From: UBA2256 sp964531105
GTDB taxonomy: Bacteria > Spirochaetota > Spirochaetia > Treponematales > Rectinemataceae
NCBI GenBank assembly: GCA_964531105.1
Contig: CAZHFN010000001.1
Coordinates: forward strand, 1 to 64,000
DNA: 64,000 bases
Reading direction: 5' to 3'
Positions 51,139 to 59,159 of the stretch are shown here, in pieces. Position 1 is the stretch's first letter, and each line of letters starts with the position of its first letter. Under the pieces are notes generated by a model. That model searched no databases, had not been told where the DNA came from, and saw nothing but the letters and a program-made list of their open reading frames with translations. A program made the position numbers and the translations under genes.

Positions 51139-52797
51139 CTATTCCAGCACCGCTCCCTTATTGCCCGAAGTTGTCACCCTGCGATAACGGTTCAAGAAAT
51201 CGCTTTCCACGGGCTGGACATAGGGCTTCCACTGCGCTTTACGGCGCGCCAACTCGGCCTGGTCCACAAGAATATCCAGCTTCTTGGCTGGGATATCGAT
51301 ACTGATTATGTCGCCTTCGCGTACAAGGGCAATGGGTCCTGCAACAGCAGCCTCTGGGGAAACATGGCCAATCGAAGCGCCTCGTGATGCACCGGAGAAT
51401 CTGCCGTCGGTGATGAGGGCGACAGTCTTATCCATGCCCATGCCGGCCAGGGCCGAGGTGGGAGTAAGCATCTCGCGCATGCCTGGGCCGCCCTTGGGGC
51501 CTTCGTAACGGATGACCAGTACGTCGCCGTCCACGATTTTCTTGGTCTTAATCGCGGCAAAGGCCTCTTCCTCGCTCTCGAATACCCTGGCAGGCCCCTT
51601 GTGTACCAGCATCTCAGGTGCAACAGCAGACTGCTTGACGACAGCGCCGTCAGGAGCCAGTGAACCCCTGAGTATGGCCAGGCCGCCAGTGGCATGGTAT
51701 GGCCTATCCAAGGGCCGAATCACCTCAGAATTCTTAACCTGTGCTCCCTTGATGTTTTCCTTTACCGTTTTGCCCGTAACCGTGATGCAGTCTTTATGGA
51801 GCAACCCCCCGGCCGCAAGCTGGGCCATAAGTGCCTGGACACCACCTGCCTGATAGAGATCCTGGATATGATGAGAACCGCCGGGAGACATGGAACATAG
51901 GTGAGGCACCTTGCTTCCAATTTGATTAAAAAGCTCGATGTCGAAATCCACTCCCGCCGCGTGTGCGATGGCGGGAAGATGCAAGGTAGTATTCGTGGAG
52001 CCACCCAAGGCAAGATCCACGGCCACGGCATTCTCAAAAGCCTTGCGAGTGAGGATATCTCTTGGTTTTATATCCTTTTCCACAAGATGCATGATAGCCC
52101 TACCGGCATCCTTGGCCAAACGGTCACGCGCGGCATACACAGCAGGAATTGTTCCATTGCCGGGAAGTCCTAGGCCAAGGACTTCCATCATGCAGTTCAT
52201 AGTGTTGGCGGTGAACATGCCCGAACAGGAGCCGCAGCCCGGACAGGCTGCATTTTCTACTTCAAGGAGTTCCTCTTCCGTGGCCTTTCCTACAATGTGT
52301 TTGCCTACCGTCTCGAATACAGTGTTGAGATCGACTTCCTTGCCATGCAGCAAGCCCGTGAGCATCGGACCGCCGGATACAACGATGGAAGGCACGTTGA
52401 GTCGCGCCGCGGCCATGGCCATACCAGGGATGATCTTGTCACAGTTCGTCACTAAAACCAGGCCGTCAAAGGCATGGGCTTGGGTCATCACCTCCACCGA
52501 ATCCATGATGAGTTCCCGGGAAGGAAGCGAAAACTTCATCCCGATATGGTTCATGGCGATACCGTCGCAGACACCAATGGTGGGGAATTCGATAGGTAAG
52601 CCTCCAGCGGCATAGATGCCCGCCTTGACCGCATCCACGATTCTTCGCAGATGCACATGGCCTGGAATTATCTGGTTGTAGGCATTGGCCACCCCAATCC
52701 AGGGCCGCTCTATCTCCCAATCGGCGTATCCCGCCGCTTTCATCAAAGAGCGGTGAGGGGCTCGCTCGGGACCTTTTTTCGCTTGATCGCTTCTCAT
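51139..52797 (-). CDS. ilvD: Dihydroxy-acid dehydratase
   Basis: A 552-residue Fe-S dehydratase of branched-chain amino acid synthesis, converting 2,3-dihydroxy-isovalerate or -methylvalerate to the 2-oxoacids. Start 52797 (MRSDQAKKGPERAPHRSL) is typical of IlvD and preceded by AAGGAG at eight bases. Cluster cysteines: VTNCDKIIPG and AACPGCGSCSGMFTANTMNC. Close neighbours ilvC and ilvBN lie 4-8 kb away. It is also 58 bases downstream of the TRAP operon and could share its transcript, so an Edd-like sugar-acid dehydratase is the alternative, but the N-terminus fits IlvD better. Confidence 0.92.
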   Translation of the reverse strand: MRSDQAKKGPERAPHRSLMKAAGYADWEIERPWIGVANAYNQIIPGHVHLRRIVDAVKAGIYAAGGLPIEFPTIGVCDGIAMNHIGMKFSLPSRELIMDSVEVMTQAHAFDGLVLVTNCDKIIPGMAMAAARLNVPSIVVSGGPMLTGLLHGKEVDLNTVFETVGKHIVGKATEEELLEVENAACPGCGSCSGMFTANTMNCMMEVLGLGLPGNGTIPAVYAARDRLAKDAGRAIMHLVEKDIKPRDILTRKAFENAVAVDLALGGSTNTTLHLPAIAHAAGVDFDIELFNQIGSKVPHLCSMSPGGSHHIQDLYQAGGVQALMAQLAAGGLLHKDCITVTGKTVKENIKGAQVKNSEVIRPLDRPYHATGGLAILRGSLAPDGAVVKQSAVAPEMLVHKGPARVFESEEEAFAAIKTKKIVDGDVLVIRYEGPKGGPGMREMLTPTSALAGMGMDKTVALITDGRFSGASRGASIGHVSPEAAVAGPIALVREGDIISIDIPAKKLDILVDQAELARRKAQWKPYVQPVESDFLNRYRRVTTSGNKGAVLE

Positions 52798-52854
52798 AAT
52801 TAAGCTCCTTAAAGACTGCGGCCCAATTTTAGCCAAGGCCGCCAAGCACTAACC

Positions 52855-54126
52855 TTAGCCGAGGTTCGGCAGAAACAGCACGAGCTGCGGTACATAGGTT
52901 ATCAGCAAAAACACAGCAATCAGAATCAGCACCATGGGGATAATCGGCTTGGTGATTCTACCCATGGGAAGTCCTGTTATGGCGCTTGCCACATAAATGT
53001 CTATCGCTACCGGCGGTGTCGCCATGCCGATGGCTAGGCCAACGGTGAGAACAACGCCGAAATGGATAAGATTGCCGCCCACTCCGAGTATCGCAGGGAT
53101 GAAGATAGGTGTCAAAATGATCAGCGCGGAGGCGGTTTCCATGAACATGCCCGCAAGGAGAATGATGATGTCTATGAACAGATAGACTAGGACGAGATTA
53201 TTGTTGGCCAGACCGAGTATGGCGCCTGCCACCGCCTGGGGAATTTGGTAAAAAGCTAATCCCCAGCCGAAGACCTTAGCCGTAGCGATGATGAACATGA
53301 TCAAGGCTGATGTTACACCCGAGCCCACCACGAGCTTGTAGAACTTTTTCAAGTCCACCGCTTTATAGACAAAGACGGCTACAAGCACCGTATAGACTAC
53401 CGCGACTGCCGCGGCCTCCGAAGGCGTGAATACTCCGGAGAATATTCCTCCAAGTATGATCACCGGGGTCATGAGTCCCCAGGTGGCCGAAGCAAAACGT
53501 TTGAGGATCTCCTTCGCAGGATAGCGCTTCCCCGCGGGATAGCCTCTCTTTTTTGCAACTCGCAGGGCCCAGATAATCAAACCCAGCCCCATGAGGGTTC
53601 CGGGAATGAATCCACCCAAAAAGAGCTTGGCCACCGATTCTCCTGCTATGACTGCATAGAGCACCATGGGGACAGAGGGTGGAATTACCACCCCTATGGT
53701 ACCCGCCGAAGCGATGAGGGCTGCGGAAAAATCCACGTCGTATTTCTTTTCCTTGAGATCGGGCAGAAGCGATGCCCCTACCGCCGCGGTTGTCGCCGCC
53801 CCAGATCCGGATATGGCTGCAATAAACATGGAGGCGAGGACCGACACTATGGAAAGCCCACCGCGAATCTTGCCCAAGGCAGCCTCGGCAAAAGCCACAA
53901 TGCGTTCGGAAATACCGCCTTTAGCCAGAATGTCCCCCGCGAACACGAAGAAGGGAACGGCTACCAGCGAGAAGGAATTATTGCCCTCAAACAGTGTTTG
54001 GGGCACAAGCTGCAGGGGTATCCCGCTAGAGATAAACACGATAAGGGCAGATAGGCCAATTGACAGGCCTATGGGCACACCGATGATAAGAAGTACAAAG
54101 AAAGCACCAAAGATAAGGTAACCCAT
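52855..54126 (-). CDS. dctM: TRAP transporter large permease (DctM)
   Basis: A 423-residue membrane protein with about twelve helices, of the DctM/IT superfamily. It has IAAISGSGAATTAAVGASLLPDLKE, VIPPSVPMVLYAVIAGESVAKLFLGGFIPG, and ATPPVAIDIYVASAITG, the family signatures. It drives sodium- or proton-coupled uptake of organic acids. It starts one base after the small permease stop. Third gene of a DctP-DctQ-DctM unit. Confidence 0.95.
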   Translation of the reverse strand: MGYLIFGAFFVLLIIGVPIGLSIGLSALIVFISSGIPLQLVPQTLFEGNNSFSLVAVPFFVFAGDILAKGGISERIVAFAEAALGKIRGGLSIVSVLASMFIAAISGSGAATTAAVGASLLPDLKEKKYDVDFSAALIASAGTIGVVIPPSVPMVLYAVIAGESVAKLFLGGFIPGTLMGLGLIIWALRVAKKRGYPAGKRYPAKEILKRFASATWGLMTPVIILGGIFSGVFTPSEAAAVAVVYTVLVAVFVYKAVDLKKFYKLVVGSGVTSALIMFIIATAKVFGWGLAFYQIPQAVAGAILGLANNNLVLVYLFIDIIILLAGMFMETASALIILTPIFIPAILGVGGNLIHFGVVLTVGLAIGMATPPVAIDIYVASAITGLPMGRITKPIIPMVLILIAVFLLITYVPQLVLFLPNLG

Positions 54127-54127
54127 A

Positions 54128-54634
54128 TCAGCGTCCCTCCCAGGTTTTTACAATCGAGTCTGCCAGGTGGAGCACGATGATAGAGCCTACCAGTGGGTAC
54201 TGCAAATATATCCATTTCATGGAAATAAGCAGCGCGGGCGTAAGCTGGCCTGCCTCGACCTTCATGAGATAGGCGCCGTAATAGGCCACAATGCCGAAAA
54301 AGACCAGCCCCAGCAGCGCGATCAGGGTCTGAGCGACCTTTTTCCCGGTAACCGCCATTTTGTCCACCAGGAATGTGACTGCGATATGGTTGCCCTTTTT
54401 AAAGGCTACCGCCGTTCCGAGGAGACTTGCGAATACCAATAAAAAGCATGCAGCTTCTTCGGACCAGGTCAGCGCGTCAAAGAAAAACCTAAAAACCACT
54501 TGTAGTATGGTTATGATCACCATTATCACAAGCGTTGCAAAAAGAGCTACTTCGGTAAGAATGTTCACCTTGTCGCTTAAGGCATGGAGGAAGCCCCCAA
54601 AGGGCTTCCTCGCATTGGATGTGGTCATCGCCAC
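54128..54634 (-). CDS. dctQ: TRAP transporter small permease (DctQ)
   Basis: A 168-residue membrane protein with four helices. TWSEEAACFLLVFASLLGTAVAFKKGNHIAV is the DctQ signature. It links the binding protein to the large permease. Start ATG 54634 lies six bases after the DctP stop. Confidence 0.92.
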   Translation of the reverse strand: MAMTTSNARKPFGGFLHALSDKVNILTEVALFATLVIMVIITILQVVFRFFFDALTWSEEAACFLLVFASLLGTAVAFKKGNHIAVTFLVDKMAVTGKKVAQTLIALLGLVFFGIVAYYGAYLMKVEAGQLTPALLISMKWIYLQYPLVGSIIVLHLADSIVKTWEGR

Positions 54635-54640
54635 TACTCC

Positions 54641-55600
54641 TTATTTCGTAGCCAGGATACTGTCGATGAACTCTTTCCCATACTGAGCGGAATACTGCTG
54701 GTAGACAGGCTGGACAGCATCGAGGAAGGGTTTAAGGTTGGGCTGGGAGATTATCATTCCCTTGGCAGCCAGGTCCTTCATCCATCCGGCTTCGCTGGCG
54801 TTGTTGAAATCCCTTTCAAACTGAGCGGCTTCTCGGGCTGCCTTTACCACTGCTTCCTGCTGCGCGGGCTTCAGTTTCTTCCATGTGAGCATGCTCATGA
54901 TGAGGGGAGCAGGCGCATAGGCATGGCGGGTGATGGTCATGTATTTCTGGCTGTCGTAGAGCTTGAAGGAGACGATGACGTTCAAAGGGTTTTCCTGCCC
55001 ATCTATAGTTTTCTGCTGCAGGGCAGTGAGCGCTTCGGTCCAAGCCATGGGCACAGCATTGGCTCCCAGGGCTTTAAAAGAGTCCACATAGATTTGATTC
55101 TGCATTAGTCTTATCTTGAGACCCTTCATGTCAGTGGGGCTTTCGACAGCTTTCTTGCTATTGGTGAGGTTGCGGAATCCGCGCTCCGCCCAGGCAAGAC
55201 CCTTCCATCCCTGGCTTTCCAGCTCGGCAAAAAGCGAATTACCGATCGGACCGTCTAGCACTGCATAGGCATGAGCCGGATCCCTGAAAAGGAAGGGAAG
55301 GTCGATGGCACCGAATTTAGGCACAAAGTTGATAAAAGGACCGTTGGTGATGATGGCGGCATCCACGACACCCATCTTCATGCGCTCCAGCAGGGTGCGT
55401 TCGTCGCCAAGGACAGCGTTAGGGAATATAGTAACTTTTACTTCTCCGTTTGTGTACTTGGCTGCCAGTTCCTGGAACTTTACCGCTGCCAGATGGAAGG
55501 AATCCTGCTCGTTGACTACATGGGCAAGCTTGATATCCAGGGCGAACGTCGGCGCCAAAAGGGCTAAGGCGATCACCAGGCAGATTAGAATGCGTTTCAT
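54641..55600 (-). CDS. dctP: TRAP transporter solute-binding protein (DctP)
   Basis: A 319-residue periplasmic protein with signal peptide MKRILICLVIALALLAPTFA. DctP features: FPNAVLGDERTLLERMKMGVVDAAI, KGLKIRLMQNQIYVDSFKALGA, where Arg of KIRL is the conserved carboxylate-binding residue, and AWTEALTALQQKTIDGQENPLNVI. Binds an organic acid; sugar acids or uronates are plausible because a FadR-type regulator lies upstream and pectin genes are in the window, but this is only inference. GGAGGAG precedes the ATG. Confidence 0.94.
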   Translation of the reverse strand: MKRILICLVIALALLAPTFALDIKLAHVVNEQDSFHLAAVKFQELAAKYTNGEVKVTIFPNAVLGDERTLLERMKMGVVDAAIITNGPFINFVPKFGAIDLPFLFRDPAHAYAVLDGPIGNSLFAELESQGWKGLAWAERGFRNLTNSKKAVESPTDMKGLKIRLMQNQIYVDSFKALGANAVPMAWTEALTALQQKTIDGQENPLNVIVSFKLYDSQKYMTITRHAYAPAPLIMSMLTWKKLKPAQQEAVVKAAREAAQFERDFNNASEAGWMKDLAAKGMIISQPNLKPFLDAVQPVYQQYSAQYGKEFIDSILATK

Positions 55601-55616
55601 ATACTCCTCCTGTTTG

Positions 55617-55638
55617 TGGTCTTACCAAGGTAAGACCA
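55617..55638. promoter_or_regulatory. Perfect palindromic operator between dctP and the GntR regulator gene
   Basis: TGGTCTTACC (55617-55626) and GGTAAGACCA (55629-55638) are perfect complements with AA between. It lies in the divergent control region, just upstream of the dctP ribosome-binding site, and is a natural site for the FadR/GntR-type regulator next door. Confidence 0.75.
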
Positions 55639-55641
55639 TCC

Positions 55642-55670
55642 TTGATAATATCGTAAACCCGCAGTATTAT
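55642..55670 (+). promoter_or_regulatory. Predicted promoter of the GntR regulator gene
   Basis: TTGATA (55642-55647) and TATTAT (55665-55670) with a 17-base spacer, starting four bases from the operator. Confidence 0.6.
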
Positions 55671-55700
55671 GATGTCAAGCTTTATTCGGGGATATCGCAG

Positions 55701-56438
55701 ATGGAAAAAAAACGGGAAGACCTCGTTCGGCATCTTCAGAAAATGATTCTCGATCCCAGTGTTTTCAGCCGCGGAAAACTGCCTCCGGAAAGGGAGTTGG
55801 CCACCAAGCTGGGTGTGAGCAGGGCTCTATTGCGAGAAGCCATTATCACCTTGGAAGCGCTCGGATACATTGAAATTCGCGAAAGACAGGGGGCCTACAT
55901 AAAGGCCCCAGAGTCTGCTGATTTCTCAGCCAGCATGAAATACGCCACTTTTTGGCCCGGCGACTTGCTGATAAACCTGATGGAGATGCGACTTCTCATC
56001 GAACCACCAATCGCCGGACAGGCTGCCCTTCGTCGATCTGAGGAGGACCTATCCCGCATGCGTGCATGCGTAGCACAACTCGCCGCGGTTCAGAACAATC
56101 CTGACAAGGGATCTTCCACTGGTGCACAATGGGACTCCATGCTTCATATGCTCGTCGTGGAGGCAGCTAAAAATCCCCTTCTCACCCGCCTTTACGAGGG
56201 AATGCGCTCCATTATGGACAACTACATTACCATCAGCCGCCTAAGGCTCCTGGCATTAGATACATGGCCGTTGAAAATATTAAGCGAGCATAGCGCCTTG
56301 GTGGAGGCTATCGCCGTCAGGGATGCAGAAAAAGCCTTTGAAGCCCAACGGCGCCATCTTTCCGGTGCATTGGAGAAGTTGCGCGATATCTCAAATGCAA
56401 AAGATTCTGGATTTAAAGCCGACAAGAACTTTTTATAA
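55701..56438 (+). CDS. FadR/GntR-family regulator (FCD domain), probable controller of the TRAP operon
   Basis: A 245-residue regulator. The winged helix (about 20-75) has GKLPPERELATKLGVSRALLREAIITLEALGYIEIRERQGAYI, a GntR signature. The C-terminal FCD domain (about 95-235) has MLHMLVVEAAKNPLL and SEHSALVEAIAVRDAEKAFEAQRRHL with the metal/ligand histidines. FCD regulators sense sugar acids or carboxylates. Start 55701 (MEKKREDLV) is preferred; a far longer frame upstream overlaps dctP and is not coding. A palindromic operator lies between it and dctP. Confidence 0.92.
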   Translation: MEKKREDLVRHLQKMILDPSVFSRGKLPPERELATKLGVSRALLREAIITLEALGYIEIRERQGAYIKAPESADFSASMKYATFWPGDLLINLMEMRLLIEPPIAGQAALRRSEEDLSRMRACVAQLAAVQNNPDKGSSTGAQWDSMLHMLVVEAAKNPLLTRLYEGMRSIMDNYITISRLRLLALDTWPLKILSEHSALVEAIAVRDAEKAFEAQRRHLSGALEKLRDISNAKDSGFKADKNFL

Positions 56439-56452
56439 AGAATAGTACGATT

Positions 56453-56869
56453 ATGGATATCATAGCGATCAAGAATTCATTGCTCGATATAGTGCAATTC
56501 GATTTCTCCAGATCCGGCGGTCCAGGCGGGCAGAACGTCAACAAACTCAATACAAAGGTAACCGCCAGGCTCGACCTGAAAAATGTAGAAGGTCTGAGCG
56601 AAGCCGAACGGCGGCGAGTCACAGAAAAACTCATTAACCGCATGGACGCCGAAGGCTTTTTATCCATCCAGGTTCAGGATGAACGCAGCCAATGGGCCAA
56701 CAGAACCAGGGCGCTGGAACGCCTATTCGATCTCATAACAAGCGCGGCGAAGCGCACTCCGCCGCGTATACCCACAAAGCCAGGCAAGGCTGCCAAAGAA
56801 CGCCGCCTGGCGACGAAAAAAGCCCACGGCGCCGCCAAGCGAGAGAGAAACAAGCCTTTCCTGGATTAG
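56453..56869 (+). CDS. arfB: Ribosome-rescue peptidyl-tRNA hydrolase ArfB
   Basis: A 138-residue protein of the release-factor-like family. It has RSGGPGGQNVNKLNTKVTARL, with the GGQ catalytic tripeptide, and a basic C-terminal tail (KPGKAAKERRLATKKAHGAAKRERNK) that would enter the mRNA channel. ArfB frees ribosomes stalled on truncated mRNA. Starts 14 bases after the GntR gene, same strand. No ribosome-binding site is clear, yet the N-terminus fits the family. Length (138) is typical. Confidence 0.93.
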   Translation: MDIIAIKNSLLDIVQFDFSRSGGPGGQNVNKLNTKVTARLDLKNVEGLSEAERRRVTEKLINRMDAEGFLSIQVQDERSQWANRTRALERLFDLITSAAKRTPPRIPTKPGKAAKERRLATKKAHGAAKRERNKPFLD

Positions 56870-56892
56870 GCCGCGCCTGTTATCGCGTTAGC

Positions 56893-57046
56893 TGTCGCGC
56901 CGGCGGCCCCACGGGCAGCCNNNNNNNNNNCAAAACCCCCCCGGGGCCCCCCGCGTGGTTGTCCACCCCGGGGTTTGTGGTTTGGGGGCGGGGTTGGGGG
57001 GGGTGGGGGGGGGGGGGGGCGCCCCCCACGGGCAGCCGGCGCGACA
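56893..57046. other. Assembly gap in a hairpin-rich junction (10 N at 56921-56930)
   Basis: Ten N separate two stretches that share the same 14 bases (56907-56920 and 57024-57037). Beyond it, TGTCGCGCCGGC (56893-56904) is complementary to GCCGGCGCGACA (57035-57046). The bases 56931-57023 are long C and G runs of doubtful quality. If the two ends overlap at the 14 bases, the true sequence is one tight hairpin between convergent arfB and ilvC, probably a bidirectional terminator. G-rich frames here are not genes. Confidence 0.6.
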
Positions 57047-57087
57047 ATCCTCGGGGCACCCCACAGTCAGGGCCCCCTTAAGCCTTC

Positions 57088-58563
57088 TCAGCCTCCTACG
57101 GCGATGTCCACGCTGGGGCGCATGGAGGAAGCTGTAGCCAGAGCCTTGTGCACAGGATGCTCAAGAAATTTTTTCCACAGCGCTTCATCCTCGCCCTTGC
57201 CCTCAGCCCAGAGGGGTACGGACTGCTGCATGTAGAGGTAGTCGTAGCGGGGCGCCCACTTGCGGCTGCCCAGCCGGGCGGTGATGGAGCAGTTGTCCAC
57301 CATGAAGGAAACACCCTTGTAGTGCATGAAAGGATTCAAGGAATCCACGGCTTCGATCACCGATTCGTTTACGATCTCGGAATACGCGTGGCCCATTTCC
57401 TCCAGCAGATCCACCTGGGCTACCATGGCCGCTACGTAGACGCCAGCGGTAAAGGGATCTAGTGGCGTGGGCGTCGAAGTACGCGCTGCCCTCACCTTTT
57501 CGCCAACCTTCCACATATAGCTTTCATCGATCTTACCCATGGGAATTTTCTTCATTCTGTCGGCGGCCAGAAGCACCGAACGGATCTCGTTGCCCGAGGC
57601 TACTTCCTGGTAGATCTCGTAATGGGTTTCATAGCTTGGCCAGTAGGCAGCTCCATATGCTTGGCGGAAGACCTTCTTACCCTCTTCGGAAAGCGACTCG
57701 TAGACACCCAAAAAGCCTTTGCGGCTCAAGGTCTTGGTAATAGGACCGGTGAGGCTTTCGGTGGATCTCACAAAGGCTTCTTCCGGTGTTGCTCCCTGGT
57801 TCTGGTAATGGCGGAAAAGGAACTCGACGATGGCGTGGACACCTCCTAAAAGCACAGCCCTTTCGCCGAAGATATCAGACTTGTACTCCTGCTCCAGGGT
57901 AGTCTTGAAGGTAAATGGAGCGCCCAAGGCCACCGACCATGCCAGGGCGTAATCGGTCGCCTTGCCGTTCACGTCCTGTTCCACCGCGAAGCTGTTGTTG
58001 ATTCCCGCGCCGTTTACCGACTTGCCCTGCACATAGAGCTTGCGGACCGAAGGTCCCATGCCCTTGGGGCATACGCCGATGACATTGATGTTCTTGGGGA
58101 AGTAATCGCCGTTGATCTTGAGCACGCCCAACAGAAATCCATGGGAAAACCCCAGGGTGGCGCCGGGCTTGAGCACCTTAAAAAGCTCAGGATAGAGCTC
58201 GGCCTGGGCGGCATCCGAAATAAGCACTAACACAAGATCGGATTCGCCGGCGACGGCCATCATCTCGCCCAGTGTTCCGCTTTCCTCGGTAAAGCCCACG
58301 GCTTGTGCGGCTTTCCACGATGCGGAGGAGCGGCGCAAACCAACTTTTACCTTGATAGAGGTACCTTCCAGCGATTCCCGCAGGTTTTGGGCTTGTGCTG
58401 GTCCTTGGCTTCCCCAGCCTAGCACGCCGATTTGCTTTACCCCTTCTAAAGCCTTGGGCAAAAGATGAAAAAGATCTCTTCCACCTCGCACTACCATCTC
58501 CTGATGAGGCCCTAACCACACGGTTTCGCTTTTGAATACCTTGGATTCAAAACTGTTTCGCAT
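57088..58563 (-). CDS. ilvC: Ketol-acid reductoisomerase, class II
   Basis: A 491-residue NADPH enzyme that converts acetolactate to dihydroxy-isovalerate. The ATG at 58563 (MRNSFESKVF) has GGAGGG upstream; a GTG two codons earlier is weaker. N-terminal Rossmann loop IGVLGWGSQGPAQAQNL; catalytic residues in GVCPKGMGPSVRK, LEQEYKSDIFGERAVLLGG and STESLTGP. Length near 490 marks the long class II form. Divergent from ilvB, with its own isoleucine leader peptide and terminator. Downstream is the gap region. Confidence 0.95.
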   Translation of the reverse strand: MRNSFESKVFKSETVWLGPHQEMVVRGGRDLFHLLPKALEGVKQIGVLGWGSQGPAQAQNLRESLEGTSIKVKVGLRRSSASWKAAQAVGFTEESGTLGEMMAVAGESDLVLVLISDAAQAELYPELFKVLKPGATLGFSHGFLLGVLKINGDYFPKNINVIGVCPKGMGPSVRKLYVQGKSVNGAGINNSFAVEQDVNGKATDYALAWSVALGAPFTFKTTLEQEYKSDIFGERAVLLGGVHAIVEFLFRHYQNQGATPEEAFVRSTESLTGPITKTLSRKGFLGVYESLSEEGKKVFRQAYGAAYWPSYETHYEIYQEVASGNEIRSVLLAADRMKKIPMGKIDESYMWKVGEKVRAARTSTPTPLDPFTAGVYVAAMVAQVDLLEEMGHAYSEIVNESVIEAVDSLNPFMHYKGVSFMVDNCSITARLGSRKWAPRYDYLYMQQSVPLWAEGKGEDEALWKKFLEHPVHKALATASSMRPSVDIAVGG

Positions 58564-58605
58564 CTGCACCCTCCATTTTCTTTCTATAAGCTCCGGATAA
58601 ACGAA

Positions 58606-58637
58606 GAGGCCGTCCTTCCCGAAGGAAGGACGGCCTC
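58606..58637 (-). terminator. Attenuator terminator of ilvC
   Basis: A perfect 14-bp stem (58606-58619 with 58624-58637) and tetraloop, read on the minus strand as GAGGCCGTCCTTCC-TTCG-GGAAGGACGGCCTC, followed by TTCGTTT. Bases 58677-58684 at the end of the leader peptide can pair with 58621-58628 inside it, giving an antiterminator of 8 bp. Confidence 0.8.
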
Positions 58638-58671
58638 TGTTTCGCCGTATGACGTCCGCCTTGGCGGCTGT

Positions 58672-58752
58672 CTACACTTCCTCCACACCCCACTTGGGGA
58701 TAATAATCGAGGAAATGATAATAATGATGCCGGCCATAGCGCTTCGTTTCAT
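58672..58752 (-). CDS. Isoleucine-rich leader peptide of ilvC
   Basis: A 26-codon frame on the minus strand starting ATG at 58752 (an in-frame ATG at 58737 gives 21). It reads MKRSAMAG, then IIIIISSIII, PKWGVEEV and stop: eight isoleucine codons. It ends 35 bases before the terminator hairpin. Isoleucine shortage would stall the ribosome on the Ile run, freeing the region after it to pair with the terminator, letting ilvC be read. No ribosome-binding site; the promoter -10 box lies nine bases before the ATG, so initiation is near-leaderless. Confidence 0.8.
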   Translation of the reverse strand: MKRSAMAGIIIIISSIIIPKWGVEEV

Positions 58753-58761
58753 TGTTCGCAG

Positions 58762-58791
58762 AGTATTGAACAGCCTAAACAGGGCTGTCAA
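58762..58791 (-). promoter_or_regulatory. Predicted ilvC leader promoter
   Basis: On the minus strand TTGACA (58791-58786) and AATACT (58767-58762) are 18 bases apart. The start site falls about three bases before the leader ATG. A palindrome AGTCTAA-TTT-TTAGACT (58791-58807) adjoins the -35 box. Confidence 0.65.
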
Positions 58792-58862
58792 GTCTAATTT
58801 TTAGACTTTTTCAATTTTTATTCAATTTTTTGACAATTTTCAATAATTTGTGAAAATCGCTC

Positions 58863-58891
58863 TTGACAACTGAAAGCAGATATACTTAACT
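58863..58891 (+). promoter_or_regulatory. Predicted ilvB leader promoter
   Basis: TTGACA (58863-58868) followed after 17 bases by TTAACT (58886-58891); the leader ATG at 58902 is only about four bases from the expected start. A TATACT inside the spacer (58881-58886) is an alternative -10. Moderate. Confidence 0.5.
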
Positions 58892-58901
58892 CACGACCAT
58901 C

Positions 58902-58982
58902 ATGGCAGTCAGCGCCCGCAACGGCATCATTATTATTTCCTCCATTATTATTATTACCCCCGGGGTGATGAAGGAAGAATAG
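58902..58982 (+). CDS. Isoleucine-rich leader peptide of ilvBN
   Basis: A 26-codon frame, MAVSARNG, then IIIISSIIII, TPGVMKEE and stop, with eight isoleucine codons. It mirrors the ilvC leader in length and design. The last codons (58970-58979, GAAGGAAGAA) are exactly complementary to 59013-59022, the left arm and loop of the terminator. A ribosome that reaches the stop codon covers this stretch and lets the terminator form; a ribosome stalled on the Ile codons leaves it free to form the antiterminator. A textbook attenuator. Confidence 0.85.
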   Translation: MAVSARNGIIIISSIIIITPGVMKEE

Positions 58983-59004
58983 ACTGCCGGTCGCGAGGCG
59001 ACGC

Positions 59005-59043
59005 AAAGGCCGTTCTTCCTTCGGGAAGGACGGCCTTTTTTTT
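59005..59043 (+). terminator. Attenuator terminator of ilvBN
   Basis: A 15-bp stem (59005-59019 with 59024-59038, one G-U pair), TTCG loop, then a run of T to 59043. Left arm is the partner of the antiterminator at the end of the leader peptide. Confidence 0.9.
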
Positions 59044-59054
59044 ATCTGTTGACA

Positions 59055-59087
59055 GAGGCTTTTGCAAAAGTCAGACGAGTTTTGCAA
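59055..59087. repeat. Second copy of the 33-bp dispersed repeat
   Basis: Identical to 26244-26276, in the ilvB leader between terminator and gene. The right arm of the hairpin is incomplete here (it continues TTGG instead of AAGC). Confidence 0.75.
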
Positions 59088-59159
59088 TTGGCTCGATAGG
59101 CTATGGGAGCCGAAGCCCTTCGAGGCCTTCCCTGGCTGCGGAACGAAAGGAGCCGTATT

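Noticed and set aside
51139..52797. Sugar-acid dehydratase (Edd-like) of the TRAP operon instead of IlvD
   Set aside because: The N-terminus and cluster motifs fit dihydroxy-acid dehydratase, and other ilv genes are close; kept only as an alternative.
56931..57087. G-rich open frames and possible G-quadruplex near the N gap
   Set aside because: The stretch looks like low-quality homopolymer sequence at a contig end; frames have no gene-like features.
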